64,000 nucleotides of DNA from Lacibacter cauensis (GCF_007830055.1 NZ_VLLE01000002.1:569953-633952); one strand, 5' to 3'; shown: positions 16,807 to 27,130, counted from the stretch's first letter. Translations and numbers: made by a program. Notes: a model not told the origin generated them from the letters alone.

Positions 16807-19800
16807 TTAGCTGATGCTATGTCTTGCTTTTGCAAGCGTTTTATCTTTTTCAGGCTCACCTAATGGTTTGTCTTTTGCAAAATCCATCAGGATTGGTGCT
16901 GCTACGAAAATTGATGAGTAAGTACCTGTTACAACACCAATCAACATTGCAAATGCGAAGCCTCTTGTTACCTCACCACCAAAGATAAAGAGGATAAGCA
17001 ACGTGAGGAACACGGTTAATGATGTCATAATGGTACGGGCCAGGGTATCGTTGATCGCTTTGTTAAGGATCGTTGCTTTGCTCTGTCCAAACATTTTGGC
17101 ACTGTATTCACGCACACGGTCAAATACAATTACGGTATCGTTCATGGAGAAACCGATTACCGTAAGAATCGCTGCAATAAAGTGCTGATCGATTTCGAGC
17201 GGGAACGGTACAATGTTGCGGAAGAAGGAGAATACGATCAATGTTACCAATACGTCGTGCATCAGGGCAATGATGGTACCAACTGAATAGCGGTAATCAC
17301 GGAAGCGAACAAAAATGTACAGGGTAATTGCAAGCAAACCGAGGATGGTTGCCCATAATGCACCTTTCTTCAAATCATCCGAAATGGTAGCTTGTACTGT
17401 TTGTGAGCTTTGTTTATACTGTGCATCAAATTGCGCATAGGTAATACCTGAAGGCAGGAACGATTTCAAACCTTCGAACAGTTTTGCTTCAACCTGTGCA
17501 TCTACTTCCTGACCTGGTTTTTCAATCAGGTAATCAGTTGTAATATTCAGTTGTTTGCTGTTGCCAACTGTTTTAATAATCGGGAATTTGCCAAACTCTT
17601 TATTTAAAGCGTTTGCAACTTCTTCGTTATTCATTTCACGATCGAACTTAACAGTGTAGCTGCGACCACCACGGAATTCAACACCGTAGTCGAACCCATT
17701 AAAGATTGCCGCAATACCGAGTAACAATACAACCAATGAAATGCCGTAAGCGATTTTACGATACTCGATGAATTTGTAAGCAGCATGTTTAAAGATGCGG
17801 CGGGAAACGGCTGTAAAGTATTCGAAGTGACGTTTTTTGTTTGTCCAGAAATCGGTAATGAGGCGTGATACAAGGATACCGCAGAACAAGCTCAACAGGA
17901 TACCGATGATTTGTGTTGTTGCGAAACCTTTTACAGGACCTAAACCGAAGTATAACAGGATGAGTGCAGTTAAAAGTGTTGTAACGTGTGCATCCAATAC
18001 AGGCGCCAGTGACCGCTTGTAACCATCTTCAACAGCCATCTGGTAGCTCTTGCCTTTGGTTAACTCTTCCTTAATACGTTCAAAGATGATTACGTTCGTA
18101 TCTACCGCCATACCAATGGTTAACACCAAACCTGCAATACCTGCTGCAGTTAATGTTGCACCAAATGCGCTTAATACGCCTATGGTAAAGAGGAGGTTTA
18201 AGATCAACGCAATATTTGCAACCCAGCCACCTGTGTTATAGTAGATCAACATTAAGATGAAGATTACCGCAAACGAAATGATGAACGACATTGAACCGCC
18301 TTTCACCGCTTCAGCACCAAGTGTTGGACCAACTACCTGTTCTGCAACGATGCGTGCAGGAGCAGGTAATTTACCGGTGCGTAATACACTTGCCAAATCC
18401 TGTGCTTCCTGGATAGTGAAGTTGCCGCTGATTTGTGATATACCGCCACTGATTGCACCATTGTTAACACCGGGTGCAGAGTAAACGTAGTTATCGAGCG
18501 CAATAGCAATTGCATATTTGTTGCTGAATGCATCGCCGGTCATTTTTTCCCAGATGCCGGCACCTTTACTGTTCATTTCCATTTGCACCTGTACTTCGTT
18601 GTTACGTTGATCGAAGTCCTGGCGTGCATCGGTAATAAATTCACCAGACAGTTTTGGTTGATCTGTACCGGGTACAGTCTTAATCACATATACTTCAAGT
18701 AAGCTTTCGCCACGTGCATTTTTACCGGTTGGTTTTGCACCAAACATGAAACGCATGGTAGAAGGAATAGAAGCCTTTACTACATCGAGGTTGACATAGC
18801 TTGAGAATGTTGCTGTATCAGCCAAACGGATTAAACCGATTGTAGCAGAGCTGTAACCTTGTGGTGTACCTGCTACCTGCTGGCTGATAAGTGCAGTTAC
18901 CGGCTGGTCGCCCGCAACAGCAGCTTTTGCTGTATCCTTAATGGCAACACCGTTGCTGTCAACTTTCGTTGTATCGCTGGTGCCGCTTAAGTATGCTTTT
19001 ACTTTTGCATCCATTTGTTGCAGACTTTGTGCTACAACAGGATCCTGGTTGCTGTATGTTTCCCAGAATTCGAGGTTGGCAGTTGCCTGTAAGAACTTAC
19101 GTACACGAACAGGATCATCGATACCCGCCAGTTCTACGTTGATGATACCTTTGTTGTCATCGTAGCTTACATTCGGCTGTGCTACTCCAAACTGGTCGAT
19201 ACGTGCCATTAAGCGATCGTAAGTACGCTTAATCGCATCACGTGCTTCAACATGAATGGCGTCTAATACAGCATTGTTGCTGGCATCAATCTTAATTGAT
19301 TTATTTTTACCACCTGCAAACAACGGAGCTAAACGGCCGTTACCTGTTGCCTTACTGTATTCTTCGCCAAAGAGTGTAACAAAATCAGCATCGCTGGTTT
19401 CTTTTCTTTGCGTAGCACTTGCAAGGGCGTTGTTAAGTGTTGCGTCTTTTGGATTGTTACTCATTGAACGGATCAAGCCATCGAGTCCAACCTCCAGTGT
19501 TACGTTCATACCACCTTGAAGATCGAGACCAAGATTTAATTCCTGCTCAACTGCTTTTTGATACGTTAAATTGGGATAGATCAAAGGAACATTCAGAATT
19601 ACTTTTTCCTTTAAGCTGTCAATGTATCTGCGGTAAACAGCGTTCACTGCAGAGTCCTTTGTTTCTTTGGAAGCAGTACCAAAATTGTTCTTTACAAATT
19701 TCTCAGCTCTGGCTTTTTGTGTTTTCTCAAAATTGTTCACAATCCAAGTGTAGCTCAGTTGCCAAACAGAGATGATGATCAAAACAATCGCAAAAAACCT

Positions 19801-19821
19801 TACCAAACCTTTCAGTGCCAT
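16807..19821 (-). CDS. secDF: Protein translocase SecDF fusion
   Basis: A 1004-residue inner-membrane protein that uses the proton gradient to pull secreted proteins from SecYEG. The SecD part has an N-terminal membrane helix, the LGLDLQGGMNVTLEV signature, a large periplasmic P1 domain and the GMAVDTNVIIFERIKEE motif of the proton path. The SecF part begins near residue 690, with GVEFRGGRSYTVKF and SMNDTVIVFDRVRE. There are two six-helix bundles, as expected. Fused SecDF of about 1000 residues is usual in this phylum. It is a single gene between a strong terminator and its own promoter. Confidence 0.97.
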   Translation of the reverse strand: MALKGLVRFFAIVLIIISVWQLSYTWIVNNFEKTQKARAEKFVKNNFGTASKETKDSAVNAVYRRYIDSLKEKVILNVPLIYPNLTYQKAVEQELNLGLDLQGGMNVTLEVGLDGLIRSMSNNPKDATLNNALASATQRKETSDADFVTLFGEEYSKATGNGRLAPLFAGGKNKSIKIDASNNAVLDAIHVEARDAIKRTYDRLMARIDQFGVAQPNVSYDDNKGIINVELAGIDDPVRVRKFLQATANLEFWETYSNQDPVVAQSLQQMDAKVKAYLSGTSDTTKVDSNGVAIKDTAKAAVAGDQPVTALISQQVAGTPQGYSSATIGLIRLADTATFSSYVNLDVVKASIPSTMRFMFGAKPTGKNARGESLLEVYVIKTVPGTDQPKLSGEFITDARQDFDQRNNEVQVQMEMNSKGAGIWEKMTGDAFSNKYAIAIALDNYVYSAPGVNNGAISGGISQISGNFTIQEAQDLASVLRTGKLPAPARIVAEQVVGPTLGAEAVKGGSMSFIISFAVIFILMLIYYNTGGWVANIALILNLLFTIGVLSAFGATLTAAGIAGLVLTIGMAVDTNVIIFERIKEELTKGKSYQMAVEDGYKRSLAPVLDAHVTTLLTALILLYFGLGPVKGFATTQIIGILLSLFCGILVSRLITDFWTNKKRHFEYFTAVSRRIFKHAAYKFIEYRKIAYGISLVVLLLGIAAIFNGFDYGVEFRGGRSYTVKFDREMNNEEVANALNKEFGKFPIIKTVGNSKQLNITTDYLIEKPGQEVDAQVEAKLFEGLKSFLPSGITYAQFDAQYKQSSQTVQATISDDLKKGALWATILGLLAITLYIFVRFRDYRYSVGTIIALMHDVLVTLIVFSFFRNIVPFPLEIDQHFIAAILTVIGFSMNDTVIVFDRVREYSAKMFGQSKATILNKAINDTLARTIMTSLTVFLTLLILFIFGGEVTRGFAFAMLIGVVTGTYSSIFVAAPILMDFAKDKPLGEPEKDKTLAKARHSIS

Positions 19822-19859
19822 AGTAGATTAATAATTTGGGTTCTTTTTTTTAAGGAGGG

Positions 19860-19867
19860 CAAAGATA
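19860..19867 (-). promoter_or_regulatory. -7 element (TATCTTTG) for secDF
   Basis: A perfect TAnnTTTG on the minus strand, 38 bases before the secDF ATG at 19821. Confidence 0.6.
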
Positions 19868-19928
19868 GGGGTTTCAATGCGAAAGAGAACAGCCTCAAAA
19901 TCACTGTTATCCACCACTCCGGGCAGGT

Positions 19929-19958
19929 TTTGAGGTTAAGGTTTAAGTCTTATTTTTG
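19929..19958 (+). promoter_or_regulatory. Full Bacteroidota promoter (TTTG-18-TATTTTTG) at a start codon
   Basis: A TTTG -33 element (19929-19932) and a perfect -7 element TATTTTTG (19951-19958) are separated by 18 bases. The ATG of the lipoprotein gene is at 19962, where transcription should start, so a leaderless message is predicted. Confidence 0.65.
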
Positions 19959-19961
19959 AAG

Positions 19962-21224
19962 ATGTTCAAAACGGTGTTCTCCGGTGGTCTTCTTTTGGTT
20001 GCAATAGGATTGTTTTATGCCTGTAAACCGTCCAAAACAGTGGCTGCCAACGACAATTTCCTCGAAAAGCTGATGCAGGCAAATCCTGACGATTTTGCTG
20101 CGGTTCTGGCCAACCGTGATTCGATGCGGGTACAGATTGTGTACACCCGGATTGACAGAGATAAGCAAAACCGCCCTCATTTTACCGACTATTTCTTCAA
20201 TACAAATCCCGGCGTTTATTTTTATCCCGCTTCTACGGTTAAAATGCCTGTTGCTTTCCTTGCCATGGAAAAAGCAAATAAGCTGGGTATTCCTTTGAAC
20301 GCAACCATGATTACGGAAAAAGGGCAGGAGGGACTTTCAGCTGTGTACAACGATCCTACAACACCCGATGGCCGGCCAACGCTGGCTCATTACGTGAAAA
20401 AAATATTTCTGGTGAGTGATAACGATGCCAATAACCGACTGTACGAATTTCTGGGGCAGCAATACCTGCACGATCAGTTAAAAGCAAAAGGATATCCTGA
20501 TGCGGAGATTATTCGTCGTTTGGCTATTGCCATGCCCGAAAGCCTCCATCGTATCACCAACCCCGTACGTTTTTTAGATACTGCCGGTAAAACAGTTTAC
20601 GAGCAGCCCTTGCAAAACAGTAATCTGGTTTATCGTCAACGGCACGATTTTTTGGGTAAGGGTTACCTCAACGATGAAAATAAACTGGTGAATGAGCCAA
20701 TGGATTTCAGCCGCAAAAACAATATCTACCTCTACGATCTGCATAAGATCTTACGCAGTGTCATGTTCCCACAGGCTGTGTCCGAAAAGGAGCGGTTTAA
20801 TTTTAAAGCAGAGGATTACAAGTTCCTGTATCAGTACATGAGTCAATTTCCTGCTGAAACAACTTATCCGGAATACGACAGTGCGCATTTTTACGATGCC
20901 TACTGCAAGTTTCTATTATTCGGGACGAAAAAAAATGAAAAGCTCCCAAAGCATATCCGCAGTTTTAACAAGGTGGGATGGTCGTACGGTTTCTTAACGG
21001 ATGTGGCATACATTGTTGATTTTGAAAAGAAGGTGGAGTTTATGCTCAGTGCAACCATTTACTGTAACAGTGATGGCATTTTGAACGACGACAAATACGA
21101 TTATGAAACAGTAGGGTTGCCTTTTATGGAAAAACTTGGGCAGGCGATTTACGCTTACGAAATAAAACGAAAGCGGAAACAGCAGCCTGATCTTTCTGCG
21201 TTTAGAGTAAACTACGATCAATAA
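19962..21224 (+). CDS. Class A beta-lactamase-like serine hydrolase, lipoprotein
   Basis: A 420-residue protein with a lipobox signal (LFYA|C, Cys21). The beta-lactamase/PBP fold shows the SxxK motif at Ser91 (STVK), the SDN motif at 151-153 (SDNDANN), and a KVG in place of the KTG triad. It is longer than classical class A enzymes and has a large insertion after the SDN loop. Members of this Beta-lactamase2-like group in Bacteroidota are mostly uncharacterised, and drug resistance should not be assumed. ATG 19962 is chosen over TTG 19956 because it starts the signal peptide. The next gene's promoter overlaps its stop codon. Confidence 0.82.
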   Translation: MFKTVFSGGLLLVAIGLFYACKPSKTVAANDNFLEKLMQANPDDFAAVLANRDSMRVQIVYTRIDRDKQNRPHFTDYFFNTNPGVYFYPASTVKMPVAFLAMEKANKLGIPLNATMITEKGQEGLSAVYNDPTTPDGRPTLAHYVKKIFLVSDNDANNRLYEFLGQQYLHDQLKAKGYPDAEIIRRLAIAMPESLHRITNPVRFLDTAGKTVYEQPLQNSNLVYRQRHDFLGKGYLNDENKLVNEPMDFSRKNNIYLYDLHKILRSVMFPQAVSEKERFNFKAEDYKFLYQYMSQFPAETTYPEYDSAHFYDAYCKFLLFGTKKNEKLPKHIRSFNKVGWSYGFLTDVAYIVDFEKKVEFMLSATIYCNSDGILNDDKYDYETVGLPFMEKLGQAIYAYEIKRKRKQQPDLSAFRVNYDQ

Positions 21225-21229
21225 CTTTG
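21222..21229 (+). promoter_or_regulatory. -7 element (TAACTTTG) overlapping the upstream stop codon
   Basis: A perfect TAnnTTTG whose first three bases are the TAA stop of the serine hydrolase gene. It lies 8 and 23 bases before the two candidate starts of the DUF4397 gene, so that gene can be transcribed on its own. Confidence 0.55.
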
Positions 21230-21252
21230 CAGGTTCGATGAACATAACAAGT

Positions 21253-21987
21253 ATGAAAAAAGACCGGAAACGATTTGTGCAGTTATTGTTGCTGTTAATA
21301 ACATTCAGTTTATTGTACTCCTGCAAAAAAGATGTGGTACCGGGTACACAGATGCAGGTATTTGTAGTGAATGCTTCTGCAGGCTCGGGTAGTATTGAAT
21401 TACTGCAGAACTTAAAACCGGTGGGCAGTTTCAGTTATATAACCGGGTTAAGCAGTAATGCGACTTATCTTAATCTCGACAGCGGTTTTAGCGATTACCG
21501 TTTACGATTGGGCAATACACAACTTGCAAGTTGGTTTTACAGCAACACCGGCAGCAGGTATTCATTGTTCATTTGCGACACAGCTGCGAGTGCTAAGCTC
21601 AAATACTTTTTTCTTACAGATGTCCTGGACACATCAGGTTTAGGCAAGCGCTCGAAAATCCGTTTGGTGCATGCAAGTCCGGATACAGATACATTGGTCT
21701 TGCTTACCACTAAACCAAGCAATCCGCTTCAAGACTCTGTGTTGATTGCCGAACGACCTTATGGAGGAAGAGCATCTGCAAGTGACTTAACTACCGCAGC
21801 TCTGTTTCAGAATTTTTATGCCGATACAGCCGTTTTCATCAAGCTGCAAAACAAAAGCACCGGTACTATTGTCAAACAATACCAGTTGCAGTTGGCAAAG
21901 GGTGGTGTTTATTCGTTCCTGGTAAAAGGATATGCAGCGAAAAAAGATGCCGATTCACTTTCTCTTTCAGTTATCAAACATAACTAA
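21253..21987 (+). CDS. DUF4397-type lipoprotein
   Basis: A lipoprotein of about 244 residues with a basic N-terminus (MKKDRKRF), a hydrophobic stretch and a lipobox (LLYS|CKKD). The mature part has the two-strand repeat pattern of DUF4397 proteins: VFVVNASAGSGSIEL, later IRLVHASPDTDTLVLL. These proteins are common on the Bacteroidota cell surface and have no assigned function. An earlier in-frame ATG at 21238 would add five residues. I prefer 21253 because it gives the usual MKK signal sequence, but 21238 cannot be excluded. Confidence 0.75.
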   Translation: MKKDRKRFVQLLLLLITFSLLYSCKKDVVPGTQMQVFVVNASAGSGSIELLQNLKPVGSFSYITGLSSNATYLNLDSGFSDYRLRLGNTQLASWFYSNTGSRYSLFICDTAASAKLKYFFLTDVLDTSGLGKRSKIRLVHASPDTDTLVLLTTKPSNPLQDSVLIAERPYGGRASASDLTTAALFQNFYADTAVFIKLQNKSTGTIVKQYQLQLAKGGVYSFLVKGYAAKKDADSLSLSVIKHN

Positions 21988-22049
21988 CAAGCAATAGCTG
22001 CAGATGCGGTAACTTGCGCAAAACTTTCCTACAAATCACATACAATAAA

Positions 22050-23240
22050 ATGAAACTTTCATCCCTGTTGAGCAGGTTCAGCGAACCTGAGACGTTAAAA
22101 ATGGCCAAACTCGGCCGTGAGTTAAGAGCACAAGGTGTAGATGTAATTGATTTAAGCCTCGGCGAACCGGATTTCGATACACCGGACCACATCAAAGCTG
22201 CTGCTAAGAAAGCAGTTGATGATAACTACAGTCACTATACGCCTGTAGCCGGTTACCTCGATGTACGTGAAGCGGTTTGTACAAAGCTGAAGCGTGATAA
22301 CAATCTTGATTACAAACCCGAGAATATCGTTTTATCAACAGGTGCCAAGCAAAGTCTGGCCAACGTTATTCTTGCAACAGTTGATGCAGGCGATGAAGTA
22401 ATTATTCCTGCTCCGTTCTGGGTTACGTATTCTGAGTTGGTGAAAATTGCAGGCGGTGTTCCTGTAATCCTTACAACGAAGATGGAAAACAAGTACAAAA
22501 TTTCTGCAGCCGAACTGGAAGCAGCCATTACGCCTAAAACAAAAGTATTTCTGTTTTCATCTCCTTGTAATCCTTCAGGTTCTGTTTATAACTATGATGA
22601 ATTAAAGAGTCTTGCAGATGTGTTTGCGAAGTATCCTGATATCTTCATCATTTCTGATGAGATCTACGAATACATCAATTTTGTTGGCAAGCATGAAAGC
22701 ATTGCACAATTCGATGCTATTAAAAACCAGGTAATTATTGTAAACGGTTTAAGTAAAGGTTACGCCATGACTGGTTACCGTTTAGGTTATATTGCTGCTA
22801 ATGTGGATGTAGCGAAAGGTTGCGAAAAATTACAAGGTCAGTTTACCAGCGGTACCAATGCTGTTACACAACGTGCAACAATTGATGCATTGGTAGGTGA
22901 TCAAACACCTACATTGGAAATGACCAAAGAATTCGAACGTCGTAAAAAACGTGTACTGGAATTAGTGAGCGAAATTCCCGGTTGGAAATTAGCGGAACCC
23001 GATGGAGCGTTTTACGTATTTCCACAAGTAAGTGCATACTTTGGCAAAAGCGATGGTACAACAACCATTAATGATGCAGATGATCTTTGTATGTATTTGC
23101 TGAACGTAGCACACGTATCTACCGTTACAGGTCGTGCATTTGGTACACCGGATTGTATTCGTTTATCATTTGCCAACAGTCTGGAAAAAATTGAAGAGGC
23201 GTACAAGCGCATCAAAACTGCATTAGCTAAATTGAACTAA
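22050..23240 (+). CDS. Class I aminotransferase, aspartate aminotransferase type
   Basis: A 396-residue cytoplasmic PLP enzyme, fold type I, subgroup I-beta. It shows the LSLGEPDFDTPDHI entry, YTPVAGYLDVREAV, SPCNPSGSVY, the PLP aspartate in ISDEIYEY, the Schiff-base Lys236 in NGLSKGYAMTGYRLGY, and an Arg near the end for the alpha-carboxylate. It probably transfers the amino group between aspartate and 2-oxoglutarate, possibly with prephenate or aromatic substrates, as related enzymes do. The frame is open from TTG 22014, but ATG 22050 fits the family. It is a single gene with a strong terminator. Confidence 0.92.
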   Translation: MKLSSLLSRFSEPETLKMAKLGRELRAQGVDVIDLSLGEPDFDTPDHIKAAAKKAVDDNYSHYTPVAGYLDVREAVCTKLKRDNNLDYKPENIVLSTGAKQSLANVILATVDAGDEVIIPAPFWVTYSELVKIAGGVPVILTTKMENKYKISAAELEAAITPKTKVFLFSSPCNPSGSVYNYDELKSLADVFAKYPDIFIISDEIYEYINFVGKHESIAQFDAIKNQVIIVNGLSKGYAMTGYRLGYIAANVDVAKGCEKLQGQFTSGTNAVTQRATIDALVGDQTPTLEMTKEFERRKKRVLELVSEIPGWKLAEPDGAFYVFPQVSAYFGKSDGTTTINDADDLCMYLLNVAHVSTVTGRAFGTPDCIRLSFANSLEKIEEAYKRIKTALAKLN

Positions 23241-23260
23241 GCTGATGAGCATATAAAGAA

Positions 23261-23290
23261 AAAGGGAGCAGTTGCTCCCTTTTTTATTTT
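23261..23290. terminator. Bidirectional terminator between the aminotransferase and panB
   Basis: A perfect 10-base stem (23261-23270 with 23273-23282, AAAGGGAGCA) is followed by TTTTTATTTT on the + strand. The last bases overlap the 3' end of panB, and the hairpin should also stop the minus-strand cluster. Confidence 0.85.
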
Positions 23291-24104
23291 AATAAGATTC
23301 ATGTTCATTCGGAAAATCACCACTCTTTACATCGCCAATATATTGTTGTACTGCACCGGTAATTTGTTCATGTAGATTAAGGTATTGACGCAGAAAACGA
23401 GGTTTGAATTCCGTATTAATGCCCAGCATATCGTGCATGACCAATACCTGTCCGTCGCATGCATTACCTGCACCAATACCAATCGTTGGAATGTGCAGAC
23501 TTTCACTTACTTCTTTGGCAAGTATTGCCGGAATTTTTTCCAGCACCGTGGCAAAGCAACCGGCTTCCTGTAACAACAGTGCATCTTTTTTCAGCTTATT
23601 GGCTTCCTCTTCTTCTTTTGCACGAACAGTATAGGTGCCGAATTTATAAATGGATTGCGGTGTTAAACCTAAATGTCCCATTACCGGAATGCCTGCATGC
23701 ACAATCCGTTTAATCGATTCAACAGCTTCTTCGCCACCTTCCAGTTTAATGGCGTGTGCACCTGTTTCCTTCATAATACGGATAGCAGAAGCAAGTGCAA
23801 TGTCTGAGTTGGATTGATAAGTACCAAATGGCAAATCCACCACCACCAGGCAACGGTGAATGCCTCTTAATACCGACTGTGCATGGTAGATCATTTGATC
23901 AAGTGTAATCGGCAGGGTGGTTTCGTGCCCGGCCATGACATTACTGGCACTGTCGCCTACAAGAATTACATCAATACCGGCTGCATCAAAAATGCGTGCA
24001 AAGGAAAAATCGTAAGCCGTGATCATCGAGATCTTTTCACCGTTCGATTTCATTTTCTGCAGCGTATGGGTAGTAATGCGCTTTACTTCTTTATTAACAG
24101 ACAT
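23289..24104 (-). CDS. panB: 3-methyl-2-oxobutanoate hydroxymethyltransferase PanB
   Basis: A 271-residue cytoplasmic enzyme adding a hydroxymethyl group from methylene-tetrahydrofolate to ketoisovalerate, which gives ketopantoate, the first committed step to pantothenate and CoA. Signatures are [55 protein letters not shown] and [15 protein letters not shown]. The frame is open to 24149, but ATG 24104 fits the family. It is the last gene of the minus-strand cluster whose first genes are panC and panD, so three pantothenate genes flank the polyphosphate genes. Confidence 0.96.
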   Translation of the reverse strand: MSVNKEVKRITTHTLQKMKSNGEKISMITAYDFSFARIFDAAGIDVILVGDSASNVMAGHETTLPITLDQMIYHAQSVLRGIHRCLVVVDLPFGTYQSNSDIALASAIRIMKETGAHAIKLEGGEEAVESIKRIVHAGIPVMGHLGLTPQSIYKFGTYTVRAKEEEEANKLKKDALLLQEAGCFATVLEKIPAILAKEVSESLHIPTIGIGAGNACDGQVLVMHDMLGINTEFKPRFLRQYLNLHEQITGAVQQYIGDVKSGDFPNEHESY

Positions 24105-24138
24105 GAGAATTTTGAAATTTGGTAATTGGGAAATGAAA

Positions 24139-25050
24139 TTACAACACAACTGTAGATGCGTGCAGCTTTTTATTTTTCACCTCATCATACAGCATATGCA
24201 CCAAGCCATCGGCTAAGCCAATCTTTGGTACATAAATCTCTTCAATATTTGCCCAGCGCATAACATTTACATAAATCTGTAAGGCAGGAAGAATAACATC
24301 AGCACGATCTTCACGCAGCTTGTACTGTTTCATACGTTCTGCCAGTGTAAAACTGCTGAGTTCTTTATGATAGTCTCTTAAAAGTTCAAGCGATAAAGGT
24401 TTGCCCTCTTTTTTCTTGGAGAGTGAAAAAACTTTGTTGATGTTGCCGCCCGAACCAATTGCAATAATATCGCTCTTGCCTTTGGTTCCAAGTTTTATAT
24501 AATTCTTCATCTCATCCCAATGACTTTCGTTTACCAAACCTTTCAGCAAACGGATGGTACCAATATTAAACGATTCCTTGAATACCAGCTTGCCATCATT
24601 AAAAAAAGTAAGTTCGGTACTGCCGCCACCTACATCAATGTATAAATAGGAGTGATCTTTTGCCAGGTTCTCTGCAATATGATTTTCGTAAATAAACGAA
24701 GCTTCTTCGTCGCCGCTGATTACACGAATTTCAATACCTGTTTCCATTTTTACTTTACGGATAATGTCGCCGGCATTTTTTGCATCACGCATGGCAGAAG
24801 TGGCACATGCCTTTAAGTATTGTACTTCGTAAATATTGAGCAGGTGTTTATATGCCTTAATGGTTTCAACTACTTTATTGATTTTGATTTTCGAAATATC
24901 GCCTGTTTCAAACACATCAAAACCCAAACGCAGCGGTACACGTACAAGATTTAGTTTGTTGAAGAGAGGAGTGCCTTTGCCGTTTTCTTCTACTTCGGTA
25001 ATCAGTAAGCGTGCCGCATTACTTCCAATATCAATTGCTGCCAGTTTCAA
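24139..25050 (-). CDS. ppx: Ppx/GppA-family exopolyphosphatase
   Basis: A 303-residue protein with the actin-like ASKHA fold: phosphate loops [14 protein letters not shown] and [24 protein letters not shown] between them, and [15 protein letters not shown] further on. The family removes phosphate from the ends of polyphosphate or hydrolyses pppGpp. It is the short form, without the C-terminal HD-like domain of E. coli Ppx. Its start overlaps the end of ppk1 by 20 bases, tying synthesis and breakdown of polyphosphate into one transcript. The choice between polyphosphate and pppGpp as main substrate is inferred from the ppk1 link. Confidence 0.9.
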   Translation of the reverse strand: MKLAAIDIGSNAARLLITEVEENGKGTPLFNKLNLVRVPLRLGFDVFETGDISKIKINKVVETIKAYKHLLNIYEVQYLKACATSAMRDAKNAGDIIRKVKMETGIEIRVISGDEEASFIYENHIAENLAKDHSYLYIDVGGGSTELTFFNDGKLVFKESFNIGTIRLLKGLVNESHWDEMKNYIKLGTKGKSDIIAIGSGGNINKVFSLSKKKEGKPLSLELLRDYHKELSSFTLAERMKQYKLREDRADVILPALQIYVNVMRWANIEEIYVPKIGLADGLVHMLYDEVKNKKLHASTVVL

Positions 25051-27130
25051 CTTGCTTCAGAATTTTTTGATGCAGGAAGTTGTAGATTTCCACCTGCGAA
25101 CGTATTTTTTTCCCTTTTCGGTTCACGTATACATTCTGCAGTTGGTTATCCAGTATCCTCGCTTTTACGTTATCTTTTAACTGGATGTTGATGCATTCTT
25201 TCAGTTCATCTTTTAGGGCTTTGCCGGTAATTTCTACCGCCGCTTCTATCCGATGATCGAGGTTGCGTATCATCCAGTCTGCCGAAGATAGATAAACTTT
25301 CTCTTTGCCATTATTGTGAAATATCAACACCCGGCTGTGTTCGAGATACTGATCGACAATACTGATTGCATAAGGCTTTGCTTTGTATTTACTGCTTTCG
25401 GTAAGCATGCAAAAGATGCCTCTTACAATTAATTTTATTTCTACGCCATGTCTTGCAGCTTCATACAGTTTTTCAATGAGTATGGCATCACTAAAACTGT
25501 TCATTTTTAAAATAATGGAGGCAGGTAATCCTTTTTTAGCGTTATTGATTTCCGTAGTGATATGATGCATGAACCGCTGCCGCATGCCAGTAGGGCAAAC
25601 AACCAGTGTTTTGCATTGACGTAAGAATTTGAGGCGACTTATAACCGGATGTTCGAGGTAAGAGAAGATGCGGTTAATATCGGCCATAATTTTCCTGTTC
25701 GATGTTAACAGGCAATGATCGCCATATACTTTGGATGTGTTTTCGTTTAAATTTCCTGTGCTGACAAAGCCATACTGGATGGTTTTGTTTTTGATGCGTT
25801 TTTTTATGATGCAAAGCTTGGCATGCACTTTCATGTTGGGTACGCCAATTAATACCCGCACACCTTCTTCTTCCAGTTTTTCTTTCCACTCCAGGTTAGC
25901 TTCTTCATCAAACCGGGCACGTAGCTCCAGCATTACCGTTACCAGTTTGCCATTGCGTGCAGCATTGATGAGAGCATTAATTATTTTTGAATTCTCAGCA
26001 AGCCGGTAAGCTGTAATCTTAATTTCTTTTACATCAGGATCCATTGCTGCTTCACGCAACAACTCAATAACTGCATCAAACGAATGATAGGGGAAATGCA
26101 ACAGCATATCCTGTTTAATGATTTCGTCGGTAACACGAATCGTTTTCTGTAACTGTGGATGGAGGAAAGGTTTTTTCCGTTCCTGTTTTGTTTTAAACAC
26201 ATCGCCGGGAAAATCCATGAAGTGACGAAAGTTGTGAATTCTTCCACCGGGGATGATCGCATCTCTCCGGGTGAGGTTTAAACGACGGATGAGGTACTCC
26301 AGCAAACCAGCATCAATTTCTTTATCATAAATAAAGCGAACTGGTTTTCCTTTGCGCCTGTTTTTTAAACCTTTTTCTATTTTCTGAATAAGTGATGTGC
26401 TTACATCGGCATCCAGATCGATCTCTGCATCTTTAGTTACTTTGATAATGTGAGCGCTGTATTCATTAAATCCAAGAAATGAAAAGATTTTCGGCAGGCA
26501 GTGACGGATCACATCTTCCATCAGGATGATGTGGTGCTGGCCGGCAGGTGAGGGGAGTTTTACAAAACGGCGTTTATACTTTGCCGGTATTTCAATTAAC
26601 GCATACTTCTTTTTGTAAGCAGTACTTTTTGTACTCATGGCAACTGCGAGGTACAGCGAACGTTCCCGCAGGTAAGGTGTTTGCGGGTTGCTCTCAATCA
26701 TTAACGGTATCACTTCCTGCCGTACTTCCTCATCAAAAAAAGTTTCTACAAACTTTTTCTGTTCACGGCTCAATTGCTTTTCTGTTACCAGGAATATTTT
26801 TTCTTTCTTCAGCTCCTGCTGCACCTGGTTCCAGATACGATTGAATTCATTCTGTTGCTGCAAAACAACTTCCTGTATCTGCTCCAGAATCTGTTGCGGA
26901 TTTTTTTCAAGATGCATTTTGCCTTTGACCTTTTCTCCAAACTCCGACATGCGTTTTAATGTGGCTACACGCACACGGAAAAACTCATCCATGTTGTTGG
27001 AAAAAATACCGAGAAAGCGAACACGTTCACGAAGCGGAACCGAAGGGTCATTGGCTTCCTGTAACACCCTGGCGTTAAAAGAAAGCCAGCTGATATCTCG
27101 AACAATCGTCTTACGTTTTTCTGATGCCAT
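25031..27130 (-). CDS. ppk1: Polyphosphate kinase 1
   Basis: A 699-residue enzyme that builds polyphosphate reversibly from ATP. Family landmarks are DISWLSFNARVLQEA at the N-terminus, FFRVRVATLKRM in the N/H domains, the autophosphorylated histidine in NMKVHAKLCIIKKR, and the second active-site histidine region VLIFHNNGKEKVYLSSADWM. Length is normal. It overlaps ppx by 20 bases and follows rfaE2 after a gap of 70 bases. Regulation is probably shared with the cluster, although that gap could hold an internal promoter. Confidence 0.97.
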   Translation of the reverse strand: MASEKRKTIVRDISWLSFNARVLQEANDPSVPLRERVRFLGIFSNNMDEFFRVRVATLKRMSEFGEKVKGKMHLEKNPQQILEQIQEVVLQQQNEFNRIWNQVQQELKKEKIFLVTEKQLSREQKKFVETFFDEEVRQEVIPLMIESNPQTPYLRERSLYLAVAMSTKSTAYKKKYALIEIPAKYKRRFVKLPSPAGQHHIILMEDVIRHCLPKIFSFLGFNEYSAHIIKVTKDAEIDLDADVSTSLIQKIEKGLKNRRKGKPVRFIYDKEIDAGLLEYLIRRLNLTRRDAIIPGGRIHNFRHFMDFPGDVFKTKQERKKPFLHPQLQKTIRVTDEIIKQDMLLHFPYHSFDAVIELLREAAMDPDVKEIKITAYRLAENSKIINALINAARNGKLVTVMLELRARFDEEANLEWKEKLEEEGVRVLIGVPNMKVHAKLCIIKKRIKNKTIQYGFVSTGNLNENTSKVYGDHCLLTSNRKIMADINRIFSYLEHPVISRLKFLRQCKTLVVCPTGMRQRFMHHITTEINNAKKGLPASIILKMNSFSDAILIEKLYEAARHGVEIKLIVRGIFCMLTESSKYKAKPYAISIVDQYLEHSRVLIFHNNGKEKVYLSSADWMIRNLDHRIEAAVEITGKALKDELKECINIQLKDNVKARILDNQLQNVYVNRKGKKIRSQVEIYNFLHQKILKQVETGSN

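Noticed and set aside
19962-21224. True antibiotic-resistance beta-lactamase
   Set aside because: It has SxxK and SDN, but KTG is changed to KVG, the chain is much longer than class A enzymes, and no regulator is present. A general serine hydrolase is the safer call.
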